A DNA stretch of 64,000 nucleotides from Clostridia bacterium (GCA_910575055.1 CAJTDC010000004.1:62001-126000), one strand, 5' to 3'. Counted from the stretch's first letter, positions 9,097 to 17,204 are shown. A program made the numbers and translations. The notes: a model not told the origin generated them from the sequence alone.

Positions 9097-9125
9097 TTGC
9101 TTTTTAAAGCATTTCGTGTTATATT
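9097..9125 (+). promoter_or_regulatory. Putative promoter of the DEAD-box helicase gene
   Basis: TTGCTT (9097-9102), a 17-base spacer and TATATT (9120-9125). The start would be near 9132, giving a leader of about 110 bases that contains the hairpin at 9162-9216. Confidence 0.55.
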
Positions 9126-9161
9126 ATTAACTGGCGTCTTTTTTAAAATATGCCACTTATA

Positions 9162-9216
9162 AAAAAGCTGAATGGAAATTTTTTGTAATAATTCCCCTTT
9201 TTCCATTCAGCTTTTT
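9162..9216 (+). promoter_or_regulatory. Long leader hairpin upstream of the helicase gene
   Basis: The perfect 16-bp arms AAAAAGCTGAATGGAA (9162-9177) and TTCCATTCAGCTTTTT (9201-9216) end in a short T-tract, 26 bases before the ATG. It could be an intrinsic attenuator or an RNA element sensed by the helicase itself. No competing antiterminator is obvious. Confidence 0.7.
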
Positions 9217-9242
9217 GGAAATATAGAAAGGAAAATTAACAG

Positions 9243-10856
9243 ATGGAAAATTTAAAATTTGAAGATATGCAATTATCTTCTGAAATTTGTCGTGCAGTAT
9301 TGGATATGGGATTTGAAGAAGCAACTCCTATACAATCTCAGGCAATTTCTATTATTATGCAAGGAAAAGATGTCATTGGACAATCCCAAACAGGTACAGG
9401 AAAAACTGCTGCTTTTGGTATTCCTTGTTTAGAACAAATTGATGCAGAAGATAAAAGATTACAAGCGGTAATACTTTGTCCTACTCGTGAACTTGCGATA
9501 CAAGTGAGTGAGGAATTTAGAAAATTACTCAAATATACTGAAAATATTCGTGTATTACCTATTTATGGTGGTCAACCTATTGACAGACAAATTGCTGCAC
9601 TCAAAAAAGGGGCTCAGGTGATTATAGGTACACCGGGACGTGTTATGGACCATATGCGTCGTCGTACTTTAAAAATGGAAACCGTAAAAATGATGATATT
9701 AGACGAAGCAGACGAAATGCTAGATATGGGATTTAGAGAAGATATTGAAACTATATTAGTAAAAGTACCTGAACAACATCAAACAATTATGTTTTCTGCT
9801 ACACTCTCTACTGAAATACTTTCTTTAAGCAAACGCTTTTTAAAGGAACCAGAATTTATAAAAGTTGTAAGAAAAGAACTTACTGTTCCCAATATTGAAC
9901 AAATCTATTTTGATGTCAAAGAAAGAACAAAATTAGATGCACTTTCTCGTATTGTTGATGTGTATGACCCTAAATTAGCACTTGTATTTTGTAATACAAA
10001 AAAACGTGTAGATGAAGTAGTAGAACTGTTACAGGGCAGAGGTTATTTTGCAGAGGGATTACACGGAGATTTAAAGCAATCTCAAAGAGATAAAGTAATG
10101 CAAAAATTCAGAAATGGCACAATAGAAATACTGGTTGCCACAGATGTTGCAGCAAGAGGCATTGACATTGATGACATTGATGTAGTATTTAATTATGATG
10201 TACCTCAAGATGAAGAATATTACGTTCACCGCATAGGCAGAACAGGGCGTGCAGGCAGAACAGGAAAAGCATTTACATTTTGTGTAGGAAAAGAAATTTA
10301 CAAATTGCGTGATATTATGAGATACACCAAAACAAAAATTGTACAACAAAAACTTCCTACACTCAGCGATGTAGAAGAAATGAAAACAAATATTTTTATA
10401 GAAAAAACAAAATCTATTATAGAAGAAGGTCATTTAACAAAATATATCAATTTAGTAGAAAAATTAATTGCAGAAGACTATGCTGCCATTGACATCGCTG
10501 CGGCACTTCTCAAACACAATTTAGCAGATGTCAGTGTTGACAGTATTGATGCCATAGATGATATAAATTTAGGTGGTACTGAAATTTATGGCGGCTCTGC
10601 TGAAAAAATGGTACGATTATTTTTAAATGCAGGCAAAAAAAATAAAGTTAGAGTAAAAGATATTGTTGGTGCGATTGCTGGTGAAACAGGCGTTTCTGGC
10701 AAAATATTAGGCTCTATTGATTTGTTTGACGACTATGCTTTTATTGATGTTCCTGCAGAATATGCCAAAGATATTATTCACGGTATGAAAAATACTAAAA
10801 TTAAAAATAAAAAAGTAAATATTGAAATTGCCAAAAAAGCAAAAAATAAAAAATAA
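9243..10856 (+). CDS. deaD: DEAD-box ATP-dependent RNA helicase with DbpA-type RNA-binding domain
   Basis: Family role: remodelling of structured RNA in ribosome assembly and cold adaptation. The 537 residues carry the Q motif (ATPIQSQAI, 27-35), Walker A SQTGTGKT (48-55), DEAD in LDEADEMLDMGF near 155, SAT near 190, and the helicase C motifs ATDVAARGID and HRIGRTGRAGR. The C-terminal 85 residues form a DbpA/CsdA-like RNA-binding domain (VRVKDIVGAIAGETG). That architecture fits DeaD/CsdA, or CshA in Firmicutes, so the symbol is by architecture rather than proven orthology. AAAGGA precedes the ATG. The gene is alone, ends at a bidirectional terminator, and its leader contains a strong hairpin. 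Confidence 0.93.
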   Translation: MENLKFEDMQLSSEICRAVLDMGFEEATPIQSQAISIIMQGKDVIGQSQTGTGKTAAFGIPCLEQIDAEDKRLQAVILCPTRELAIQVSEEFRKLLKYTENIRVLPIYGGQPIDRQIAALKKGAQVIIGTPGRVMDHMRRRTLKMETVKMMILDEADEMLDMGFREDIETILVKVPEQHQTIMFSATLSTEILSLSKRFLKEPEFIKVVRKELTVPNIEQIYFDVKERTKLDALSRIVDVYDPKLALVFCNTKKRVDEVVELLQGRGYFAEGLHGDLKQSQRDKVMQKFRNGTIEILVATDVAARGIDIDDIDVVFNYDVPQDEEYYVHRIGRTGRAGRTGKAFTFCVGKEIYKLRDIMRYTKTKIVQQKLPTLSDVEEMKTNIFIEKTKSIIEEGHLTKYINLVEKLIAEDYAAIDIAAALLKHNLADVSVDSIDAIDDINLGGTEIYGGSAEKMVRLFLNAGKKNKVRVKDIVGAIAGETGVSGKILGSIDLFDDYAFIDVPAEYAKDIIHGMKNTKIKNKKVNIEIAKKAKNKK

Positions 10857-10857
10857 T

Positions 10858-10900
10858 AATAAGCAGCCATACCATTTATGGATTGGCTGCTTATTTTTTT
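10858..10900. terminator. Bidirectional terminator, helicase and Rpn genes
   Basis: The arms AATAAGCAGCCA (10858-10869) and TGGCTGCTTATT (10884-10895) are followed by a T-run on the plus strand. It can serve the convergent rpn gene only weakly. Confidence 0.8.
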
Positions 10901-10902
10901 TA

Positions 10903-11808
10903 CTATATTAGTTTTTTTACTTCCTCTATTGACAATCCTGTTTTTTCTGCGATTACTTCTATATCCAATACTCCTATTAGTTTTTTAGCTATCTCTTGTT
11001 GTTTTTTTAATTCTCCTCTTTGTTCTCCTATTTTTATTCCCTTTTGTTCTCCTATTTTTATTCCCTTTTGTTCTCCTATTTTTATTCCCTTTTGTTCTCC
11101 TTCTTCAAGCCACGCTTCTCTTGCCACATCAATATCAAATTCTGTCATTAACATATTCAGCACCTCACTTCCATTTATCTGCAAAAATTTTGCCATAATA
11201 TTTTGTTTGATACAGCTTTTTATTGCATTTTTAACAGCACATTCAAAACTCATACCCTTTTTTTGATTTTGTTTTACTTCAAATATAAAATAACTATACT
11301 CTTGTAGTCTATGACATTGCTGTAAAAAAGGCTGATTTTGTTCATAGTTAATGTTAATTACTTTTACTTCCAATTCTAGCTTTGTGTTATGAGTATCTGT
11401 TATAAAAGCATCTGACAATTTTAATATTTTTTCATTAGGATATTTTCTTACGCCATTATACAATACATAAAATTCTGGTGTTGGTATTTTTATCAATGTT
11501 GTTTTATACAATGCTTTATTATCTATTAGTCTTTCATACTCTCTTGCAACATAAATCAAAAATCGCAAAGGCATATTTTCATTTATGGTACTTTGATGTT
11601 CCAACAACACTACAATTTGATGATCAATTTTAAAACAAATGTCATTTTTTCTTCCCATAAAAAGTACATCATCTAATGTTATTACTTCTATTTTTGTATC
11701 TGTACCATAATTTGTACCTTTTAACACATTATAAAGCTGTCTAAGCTGTTCTTCTTCAGAAAACAGTCTTGTAAACAAAGAGTCTTTATATTTTCTATTT
11801 ACTTTCAT
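10903..11808 (-). CDS. Rpn-family recombination-promoting nuclease / putative transposase
   Basis: The 301-residue protein is recognised by its N-terminal half: YKDSLFTRLFSEEEQ, followed by the PD-(D/E)XK-type core (DDVLFMGRKNDICFKI, VVLLEHQST, FLIYVAREYERL) typical of RpnA-D, small mobile-like nucleases promoting RecA-independent recombination. The C-terminal region contains a perfect octapeptide repeat, GEQKGIKI, three times and a fourth degenerate copy. It ends in a helical tail (GLSIEEVKKLI). An AGGAGG-like site precedes the ATG. A broken relative lies at 41918-42415, consistent with a family that spreads and decays. Codon usage looks like that of its neighbours. Confidence 0.85.
   Translation of the reverse strand: MKVNRKYKDSLFTRLFSEEEQLRQLYNVLKGTNYGTDTKIEVITLDDVLFMGRKNDICFKIDHQIVVLLEHQSTINENMPLRFLIYVAREYERLIDNKALYKTTLIKIPTPEFYVLYNGVRKYPNEKILKLSDAFITDTHNTKLELEVKVININYEQNQPFLQQCHRLQEYSYFIFEVKQNQKKGMSFECAVKNAIKSCIKQNIMAKFLQINGSEVLNMLMTEFDIDVAREAWLEEGEQKGIKIGEQKGIKIGEQKGIKIGEQRGELKKQQEIAKKLIGVLDIEVIAEKTGLSIEEVKKLI
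11023..11094 (-). repeat. 24-bp tandem repeat inside the Rpn gene (3 perfect units)
   Basis: Three identical 24-base units (11023-11046, 11047-11070, 11071-11094) plus partial flanking copies encode GEQKGIKI repeats in frame. Because each unit is a multiple of three, copy number can change without a frameshift. Confidence 0.92.
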
Positions 11809-11848
11809 ACAATCCTCCTCTATTTATTATACAAAATAACGCCCTTGT

Positions 11849-12391
11849 TTACAACTCTATACTGAAATACTGACAGGGTACTTTTTCACAAAGCCACACA
11901 CCATTATCAGACAAATAAAAACAAAAACCATCTTTTACCATTTTTTCAGCATCTACATTTAATACTACTGCTTTACCGTGTCTTTGACCAACTTTTACTG
12001 CTGTTTGTATGTCCTTTGACAAATGCACATACTGTCTTGACATTTTAAGCAATCCCTTTTTTTGTATGCTTTCTAAAAATCTCTCTGCTGTTCCGTGATA
12101 TAATACTTTAGGTGGTATTTTTTGTTCTAATTGCAAATCTACAGAAATAGAATGTCCTTGACTTGCTCTAATTTTAGTATGGTCTTTATTAAAAGAATAT
12201 CTCTTTTTATCATTTTCTGCTACAATTCTTTCTAATGTTGCCATATCAATATATTTTCCGTGTTCCTTCATTGCTTTTAGTAATTGTTTGACATCTGCAT
12301 AGCCATATTCATCTAATACAATACCAATACTTTCTGGTTTATGTCTTAACACCATACTCATAAAACGCCCTAATTTTTCATCGCCTTTCAT
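11849..12391 (-). CDS. kptA: RNA 2'-phosphotransferase (Tpt1/KptA family)
   Basis: KptA removes an internal 2'-phosphate from RNA, transferring it to NAD+. In eukaryotes this completes tRNA splicing; in bacteria the role is uncertain. The 180-residue length is typical. Seen: an N-terminal winged-helix-like region with SMVLRHKPESIGI, then RASQGHS, VLYHGT and YVHLSKD, covering the conserved Arg-His-Arg substrate and NAD pocket. A GTG four codons earlier is open, but GGTGG is best spaced for the ATG at 12391. A terminator (12419-12448) ends only about 28 bases upstream, leaving little room for a promoter. rtcB, another RNA-repair gene, lies 2 kb upstream on the same strand. Confidence 0.92.
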   Translation of the reverse strand: MKGDEKLGRFMSMVLRHKPESIGIVLDEYGYADVKQLLKAMKEHGKYIDMATLERIVAENDKKRYSFNKDHTKIRASQGHSISVDLQLEQKIPPKVLYHGTAERFLESIQKKGLLKMSRQYVHLSKDIQTAVKVGQRHGKAVVLNVDAEKMVKDGFCFYLSDNGVWLCEKVPCQYFSIEL

Positions 12392-12418
12392 TACTACTAC
12401 CACCTTTCTATTTTTTAC

Positions 12419-12448
12419 AAAAAAAAGAGCAGAAAATACTGCCCTTTT
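12419..12448 (-). terminator. Terminator between queT and kptA
   Basis: On the minus strand, arms AAAAGGGCAG and CTGCTCTTTT form a hairpin with one G-U pair (12423-12448), followed by a U-tract. It lies just upstream of the kptA start codon. Confidence 0.7.
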
Positions 12449-12452
12449 ACAA

Positions 12453-12968
12453 TTATTTATTTATTTTCAGTTGTTCTACTAATTTTTGATTACTTAATAT
12501 GTATCGGAACAAAGGATATCCTATACAAGTTACTACTGCAAATTCTCCTAGTGCAACCGTTGCCATAGAGAAAAACAAAGGCAATCCCAAAACAATATAC
12601 AATTCTACTCCTATAAATGCGTTGCATATTGTTGGCCACAATGTCGCTACAAAAAGATTTTTTGATTTTGTAATGCCTATCAATGCCGCTGTAGTACAAG
12701 CTGTACCAAATACCACATCTACTATTCCCATAGGACTAAAAGCATTTGCTATCACACAGCCTAATATGAGTCCAGGTGCAAAGCCTGCATCAATAAATGC
12801 CAACAGCACAAGCACTTCAGAAAATCGAAGCTGTATCGCTCCAAAACTTAATGGTGCTATAGCAAGTGTTGTAACGGCATATGCTGCTGCAACAATACCT
12901 GTAAATGCTACTGCTCTTGTGGTAATTTTCTTTTTTGACTGTTTACTTAATTCTACTGTTTGTTTCAT
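12453..12968 (-). CDS. queT: QueT-family queuosine precursor transporter (ECF substrate-binding subunit)
   Basis: The 171-residue membrane protein has about five or six hydrophobic helices after a basic N-terminus. The stretch IAPLSFGAIQLRFSEVL is the QueT-family signature. QueT is the S component of an energy-coupling-factor transporter thought to import preQ1 or a related precursor, and uses the shared EcfAA'T module, which is not in this window. The functional call is strongly supported by the preQ1-I riboswitch directly upstream, which overlaps the Shine-Dalgarno sequence. The downstream neighbour kptA lies beyond a terminator. Queuosine insertion by queA at 1.5 kb is the likely metabolic use. 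Confidence 0.93.
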   Translation of the reverse strand: MKQTVELSKQSKKKITTRAVAFTGIVAAAYAVTTLAIAPLSFGAIQLRFSEVLVLLAFIDAGFAPGLILGCVIANAFSPMGIVDVVFGTACTTAALIGITKSKNLFVATLWPTICNAFIGVELYIVLGLPLFFSMATVALGEFAVVTCIGYPLFRYILSNQKLVEQLKINK

Positions 12969-12976
12969 AATAAATT

Positions 12977-13023
12977 TCCTCCCTGTTTTTTATTTTCGAG
13001 ATGGTTATGCAAGGAACATCTCT
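12977..13023 (-). promoter_or_regulatory. preQ1-I riboswitch of queT
   Basis: On the minus strand the P1 arms GAGATG and CATCTC (13017-13022 and 12998-13003) enclose a loop with UUCCUUGC. An A-rich stretch then leads into AGGGAGG (12978-12984), whose 5' part can pair with the CCU of the loop to form the H-type pseudoknot. Since AGGGAGG is also the Shine-Dalgarno, ligand binding should block translation of queT. Confidence 0.85.
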
Positions 13024-13048
13024 TTTTTATTGTTACAAACAATTTTTA

Positions 13049-13077
13049 ATTATACAGCATTATTATAATATTTTCAA
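13049..13077 (-). promoter_or_regulatory. Promoter of queT
   Basis: On the minus strand, TTGAAA (13072-13077), a 17-base spacer and TATAAT (13049-13054), starting near 13042, about 20 bases before the riboswitch. Confidence 0.8.
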
Positions 13078-13097
13078 CATATATTTTCAATATTATT

Positions 13098-13640
13098 TTA
13101 GTCATTACATTTTCTTTTTTTATAAATCAATTCTGTAATGCCATTATCATATTGTGTTTGTATCAATTTTAATTTTATTTGCTGTTGTGTTTCTCCAAAA
13201 AGTCTAATGCCTGAACCCAATATAGTTGGTATGATAGAAATCATATATTCATCAATCAGTTCATATTGTATGAGAGGCTGTATAATATTGGCACCACCAC
13301 AAATCCATATTTTTTCCCCTTTTTGCTGTTTTAGTTGTTTTATTAAATCACAAGGAGCAGTTTGTGTAAACACAATATTTTCTGTGGATTTTAATGCTCT
13401 ATGTGTAATAACATAACTTGTCATATCATTATAAACCCATTTATTTGGAGATAACTCCGTTACAATTTGATGATAAGTATTCCAGCCCATTACAACCGTA
13501 TCTACCTTTTTTATAAAATTAGTATAACTATCTCCATTTTGTTCTATATCATTTTGTCCCTTTATAAAATCCACTTTACCATTTTTATCTGCAATATATC
13601 CGTCAATACTCATAGCAATATATAATACAACTTTTCTCAT
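13098..13640 (-). CDS. Dihydrofolate reductase-like / RibD C-terminal domain protein
   Basis: The 180-residue protein starts MRKVVLYIAMSIDGYIAD, the hallmark of the RibD_C/dihydrofolate-reductase-like family (YwjB, YyaP types). Further family features are VVMGWNTYHQI and IWICGGANIIQPLI, which form the NADPH-binding Rossmann-like core. The family includes NADPH-dependent reductases acting on pteridine- or pyrimidine-like compounds, but the substrate here cannot be deduced. AGGTG precedes the ATG at 13640. It is co-directional with the unknown gene upstream (16-base gap) and may share a transcript with it. It is not a true FolA by sequence. Confidence 0.82.
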   Translation of the reverse strand: MRKVVLYIAMSIDGYIADKNGKVDFIKGQNDIEQNGDSYTNFIKKVDTVVMGWNTYHQIVTELSPNKWVYNDMTSYVITHRALKSTENIVFTQTAPCDLIKQLKQQKGEKIWICGGANIIQPLIQYELIDEYMISIIPTILGSGIRLFGETQQQIKLKLIQTQYDNGITELIYKKRKCND

Positions 13641-13656
13641 ATACTTTCACCTCTTA

Positions 13657-14460
13657 TTATGTTTCAAATTTTAAATCAAATTTTACTACAAAATCTTCTT
13701 CACACACAAATTCTTTTGCTCCTATCTGTTTTACAAAATAATATTCATTTTTAGAATAAATTTGTGCCGTAATGTATTTTAGTATAGGTACTCCATATTC
13801 TTCTATATCACAGCCATCTTCTTTTAACAGTTCTAGTTCACAAACAATTTCTCGAAATAACTCATAACCACAAATTGCTTTATTTTCTGCTAAATATTTA
13901 GATAAAGTGTTATTTCCTCTCAAAAGGCACTCTAATTTATAATACTGTTTTCTATCTAACACTATATGATATATTCGTCTATCTTTTCCTAGATTTCTCC
14001 TACAATCAATAATTTCTGAAATCACTTCCGCATCATTTATGATTTCTAAATGAACTAACTTATTATTTTGTTCTTTTACTCCAATGCAAATAAACAAATC
14101 TGGTGATATACTATAGTGGTATCGGCACATATATGTAAAATTATTATCTATTGCAATAGGACTACCACATACTTTTTCTATTTCTTTTATATCAATAATA
14201 TCTCCAAATTTTAGCCCAATTCCTATTTCTTTTAATATTACATTTCCTACTCGTCTTTCTTTACTATTTTCTATTTCGGTCAAACTAATTGCAGATGTTT
14301 TTTCACCATTCCCTTTTTTAAAACAGAAAAATTTATGGACAATAAAGTTAACAACCATTTCTGCTTGTCCCGATACTCCACCATACTCAGTTTCTTGTTC
14401 ATATATATCATAATGCTTAAAAATTTCTTTGAATGTTAACATATTTAATTTTAAATTCAA
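13657..14460 (-). CDS. Unknown conserved-looking protein (TTG start)
   Basis: I do not recognise this 267-residue protein. It has no signal peptide or membrane helix and looks like a soluble, charged, mixed alpha/beta protein. Notable stretches are EYGGVSGQAEMVVNFIVHKFF near the N-terminus, RRIYHIVLDRKQYYKLECLL in the middle, and a C-terminal half rich in Glu. The start is TTG at 14460, seven bases after AGAGGTG. The first ATG, six codons later, has no ribosome-binding site at the proper distance. It lies between rtcB (34 bases upstream) and the DHFR-like gene (16 bases downstream) on the same strand, so it probably belongs to the rtcB transcript. Confidence 0.72.
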   Translation of the reverse strand: MNLKLNMLTFKEIFKHYDIYEQETEYGGVSGQAEMVVNFIVHKFFCFKKGNGEKTSAISLTEIENSKERRVGNVILKEIGIGLKFGDIIDIKEIEKVCGSPIAIDNNFTYMCRYHYSISPDLFICIGVKEQNNKLVHLEIINDAEVISEIIDCRRNLGKDRRIYHIVLDRKQYYKLECLLRGNNTLSKYLAENKAICGYELFREIVCELELLKEDGCDIEEYGVPILKYITAQIYSKNEYYFVKQIGAKEFVCEEDFVVKFDLKFET

Positions 14461-14494
14461 AATATAACACCTCTTTATTTATTTTTTACGAATA

Positions 14495-15691
14495 CTACTC
14501 TGCTTTAAAATTATACATTGGTTTCATTACTTCTACAACATCTACTGTTTGCTGTACTGCATTTATAATATCTTCTAATTTTTTATAAGCCATAGGTGCC
14601 TCATCTAATGTTTTCTCTGTTATACAAGTAGAATAAATACCTTTCATTTCTTTTTGATACTGTTCTAATGTAAAACACTCTTTTGCTTGACTTCTGCTAT
14701 ATAGCCTTCCTGCACCATGTGGTGCGGAGTAATTCCATTCTTCATTTCCTTTTCCTATTGCCAATATACTACCCTCTTTCATATTAATAGGAATAAGCAC
14801 TTTTTCCCCTTTTTTTGCAGAAATTGCCCCTTTTCTAACAATGTTTTGTTCTATATCAATATAGTTATGTATGGTATGAAATGCTTCTTCTATTTTCCAA
14901 TCCATAGCTTCTATTATTTTTTGTGCAATGAGTTCTCTATTTTGTTTTGCAAATTGCTGACATATTTCTATATCTTCTAAATATTGCTTCATATATTTTC
15001 CGTACAAAAAACATAACTCTTCTGGCATTTCCAAACACTTCGGTGTCCAAGTAATTTCTTTGAGTGCCTTTTGTAATTCTTTTCTTCTTCCTTCTGCTTT
15101 ATATTGTGCTATCATTTGTTCCTTCTTTTGAAAATATTCTTCTTTTCCTTTTTGCAAGTCGATTGCCATATTCTGATAATAATGTGCTACTTGTTTTCCT
15201 AAGTTACGGCTTCCTGTATGTATTACCATATATTTGACATTGTCTTTTGTTTTTTCAATTTCAATAAAATGATTTCCTCCCCCTAATGTACCTATACTTC
15301 TCATTATTCTTTTGGTATCTTTTAAATCTCTATAACAATTTAATACTGTCAAATCAAATTGCTTTTGTCTGCCTTCCCATACATTTTTACCAGAAGGTAT
15401 CGTATATACAACTGCATCTAATTTTTCAAAATCAATATCTATTTTTCCTAGACAAACTGTATACATACCACAGCCTATATCTACTCCCACAATATTAGGT
15501 ACTACTTTATCATTTATTGTCATAGTCATACCTATGGTACAACCTGCTCCTGTATGCACATCTGGCATTATTCTTATTTTGCTGTCTTTGGTAAACACTT
15601 GGTCACACAACATTTGTATTTGTTCTATTGCAGAGTCTTCTATAGTATCTCCATATATAACTGCTTCATTTTGTTTTCCTATAATTTTCAT
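14495..15691 (-). CDS. rtcB: RtcB-family RNA ligase
   Basis: RtcB joins RNA 2',3'-cyclic phosphate (or 3'-phosphate) ends to 5'-OH ends using GTP and divalent metal. The 398 residues represent the shorter bacterial clade; canonical RtcB is near 480. Metal and guanylylation motifs are visible: PDVHTGAGCTIG (43-54), VGVDIGCGMYTV (69-80), LGGGNHFIE near 150, IHTGSRNLG, and the guanylylated-His motif PHGAGR near 335. An open frame extends upstream, but AGGAGG eight bases before the ATG at 15691 fixes the start. A strong hairpin with a U-run (15712-15763) sits directly upstream. A co-directional kptA lies 2 kb downstream. RNA repair after ribotoxin or stress cleavage is a plausible role. Confidence 0.92.
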   Translation of the reverse strand: MKIIGKQNEAVIYGDTIEDSAIEQIQMLCDQVFTKDSKIRIMPDVHTGAGCTIGMTMTINDKVVPNIVGVDIGCGMYTVCLGKIDIDFEKLDAVVYTIPSGKNVWEGRQKQFDLTVLNCYRDLKDTKRIMRSIGTLGGGNHFIEIEKTKDNVKYMVIHTGSRNLGKQVAHYYQNMAIDLQKGKEEYFQKKEQMIAQYKAEGRRKELQKALKEITWTPKCLEMPEELCFLYGKYMKQYLEDIEICQQFAKQNRELIAQKIIEAMDWKIEEAFHTIHNYIDIEQNIVRKGAISAKKGEKVLIPINMKEGSILAIGKGNEEWNYSAPHGAGRLYSRSQAKECFTLEQYQKEMKGIYSTCITEKTLDEAPMAYKKLEDIINAVQQTVDVVEVMKPMYNFKAE

Positions 15692-15711
15692 ACAGTTTCC
15701 TCCTTTTTGGC

Positions 15712-15763
15712 AAAAAAAGGGCTTACAGAATAAAAGCACATTTGTACTTTATTCTATAAGCCC
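15712..15763 (-). terminator. Terminator or attenuator immediately upstream of rtcB
   Basis: On the minus strand, arms GGGCTTA (15757-15763) and TAAGCCC (15719-15725), extended by AGAATAAA and TTTATTCT, form a hairpin of about 15 bp followed by seven U (15712-15718). Only 20 bases separate it from the rtcB ATG. It can terminate trpS transcription, and any rtcB transcript from upstream must read through it. Confidence 0.85.
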
Positions 15764-15836
15764 GATGTCACACTATTTATTTTTACTATTATTAATATCG
15801 GCTGATGTTCCAAAAACTTAATATCAATATTACCAA

Positions 15837-16847
15837 TTATACTACTCTTTGAGGAAATCCTATTTTTTTGTGTACTTTTCGCAATGTTTTTTGTGCTAAC
15901 GCAGAAGCTTTTTCTGCTCCTTGTTTTATAATATCATCAACATAGTCTTGATTTTTTTCTAATTCTTTTACTTTTTTCTGTATTGGTTCTAAATTCGCTA
16001 CAACAGCCTCTCCTACTGCTTTTTTAAATGTGCCATATCCCGCATTGGCAAATTCCTTTTCTGCTTGTGCTATGCTTTCTCCTGTCACAGCACAATAAAT
16101 GTCAAGTAAATTTCTAATACCAGCTTTTTCTTCACTATAACGCACTTCATTTTCAGAGTCTGTCATTGCTCTTTTAATTTTATTCATAACCACAGCAGGT
16201 TCGTCTAGCAATGCTATGGTATTATTTTTATTTTCATCAGATTTTGACATTTTTTTAGTAGGTTCTTGCAATGCCATTATTCTTGCACCAACTTTGCCAA
16301 TATATGCCTCTGGTATTTTAAATACATCACCATACACACCATTAAAACGCCCTGCGATATCTCTTGTAATTTCCAAATGCTGTCTTTGGTCTTCTCCTAC
16401 TGGTACTAAATCTGTTTGATATAATAATATATCTGCTGCCATAAGCACAGGATAAGTAAACAATCCTGCATTGATATTATCTGCATGAGAAAGTGATTTT
16501 TCTTTGAACTGTGTCATTCTATTGAGTTCTCCCATATAAGTATAGCAATTTAATATCCAACCTAATTCTGCGTGTTGAGGCACGTGGGACTGATAATATA
16601 ATATACTTTTTTGAGGGTCTAATCCTACAGCCAAATATTGCAAAAGCAATTCTTTTGCTTGTTTTCTCAATTTAGAAGGGTCTTGACGTACTGTAATTGC
16701 GTGCATATCTACAATACAATATAAACAGTTATACTCATCTTGTAATTTTCTCCAGTTATTCAGTGCTCCTAAATAGTTGCCCAATGTAATCAGCCCAGAA
16801 GGCTGCATACCACTAAATATAATTTTTTTTTGTTGTTCTGACATCAT
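15837..16847 (-). CDS. trpS: Tryptophan--tRNA ligase
   Basis: Class I tryptophanyl-tRNA synthetase that charges tRNA-Trp. The 336-residue length is typical. The HIGH-type motif lies in [19 protein letters not shown], and the KMSKS loop is exact ([10 protein letters not shown]). Adjacent family motifs are [16 protein letters not shown] and [13 protein letters not shown]. The start is the first of two consecutive ATGs at 16847, six to seven bases after GGAGAG. A Trp T-box leader sits directly upstream. The gene is transcribed divergently from the DAHP synthase gene, and the two genes share a short promoter region. Confidence 0.97.
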   Translation of the reverse strand: MMSEQQKKIIFSGMQPSGLITLGNYLGALNNWRKLQDEYNCLYCIVDMHAITVRQDPSKLRKQAKELLLQYLAVGLDPQKSILYYQSHVPQHAELGWILNCYTYMGELNRMTQFKEKSLSHADNINAGLFTYPVLMAADILLYQTDLVPVGEDQRQHLEITRDIAGRFNGVYGDVFKIPEAYIGKVGARIMALQEPTKKMSKSDENKNNTIALLDEPAVVMNKIKRAMTDSENEVRYSEEKAGIRNLLDIYCAVTGESIAQAEKEFANAGYGTFKKAVGEAVVANLEPIQKKVKELEKNQDYVDDIIKQGAEKASALAQKTLRKVHKKIGFPQRVV

Positions 16848-16883
16848 TTTTCTCTCCTTTTTTTGCTCAAAATAGTATCAAAA

Positions 16884-17165
16884 TAAAAAAATCCCCTGTA
16901 TATTTCAAAAATACACAGAGGACATAATATTTTTATGCGGTGCCACCTCTATTGGTTATATCTATAACCCTCTTATTGTTGTACAGAAAATACAACATTC
17001 TCTATAACGGGAGAATACCGAGTTACATACTATTCTAAAAAGAAATTCTGTTTCTACTCACAAGCCCATTCCAACAATAAAACTGTATTGGTTTGCATCA
17101 AACACCAACTTTCTAAAATCAGTTTTTATTGTGTACTTACTCTTGGTCAACGCTTTCACATTATA
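16884..17165 (-). promoter_or_regulatory. T-box leader, tryptophan-specific (trpS)
   Basis: On the minus strand the T-box core AGGTGGCACCGC (16937-16948) precedes a terminator hairpin (16892-16922) and a U-run (16884-16891). In stem I a GAATGGGC segment contains a UGG specifier (reverse complement of 17066-17068), the Trp codon, matching the downstream trpS. Confidence 0.92.
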
Positions 17166-17176
17166 TCACTAATATT

Positions 17177-17204
17177 ATTTTAATCTTTTTTTATTATTTG
17201 TCAA
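17177..17204 (-). promoter_or_regulatory. Promoter of the trpS T-box transcript
   Basis: On the minus strand, TTGACA (17199-17204), a 16-base spacer and TAAAAT (17177-17182). The layout matches the pheS T-box promoter. Confidence 0.8.

Noticed and set aside
11023-11094. Possible CRISPR-like short repeats
   Set aside because: The 24-base units are contiguous without spacers and encode an in-frame peptide repeat in the Rpn gene.
12499-13068. Long plus-strand frame of 189 codons opposite queT
   Set aside because: It covers queT and its riboswitch on the opposite strand; no ribosome-binding site, and QueT is well supported.
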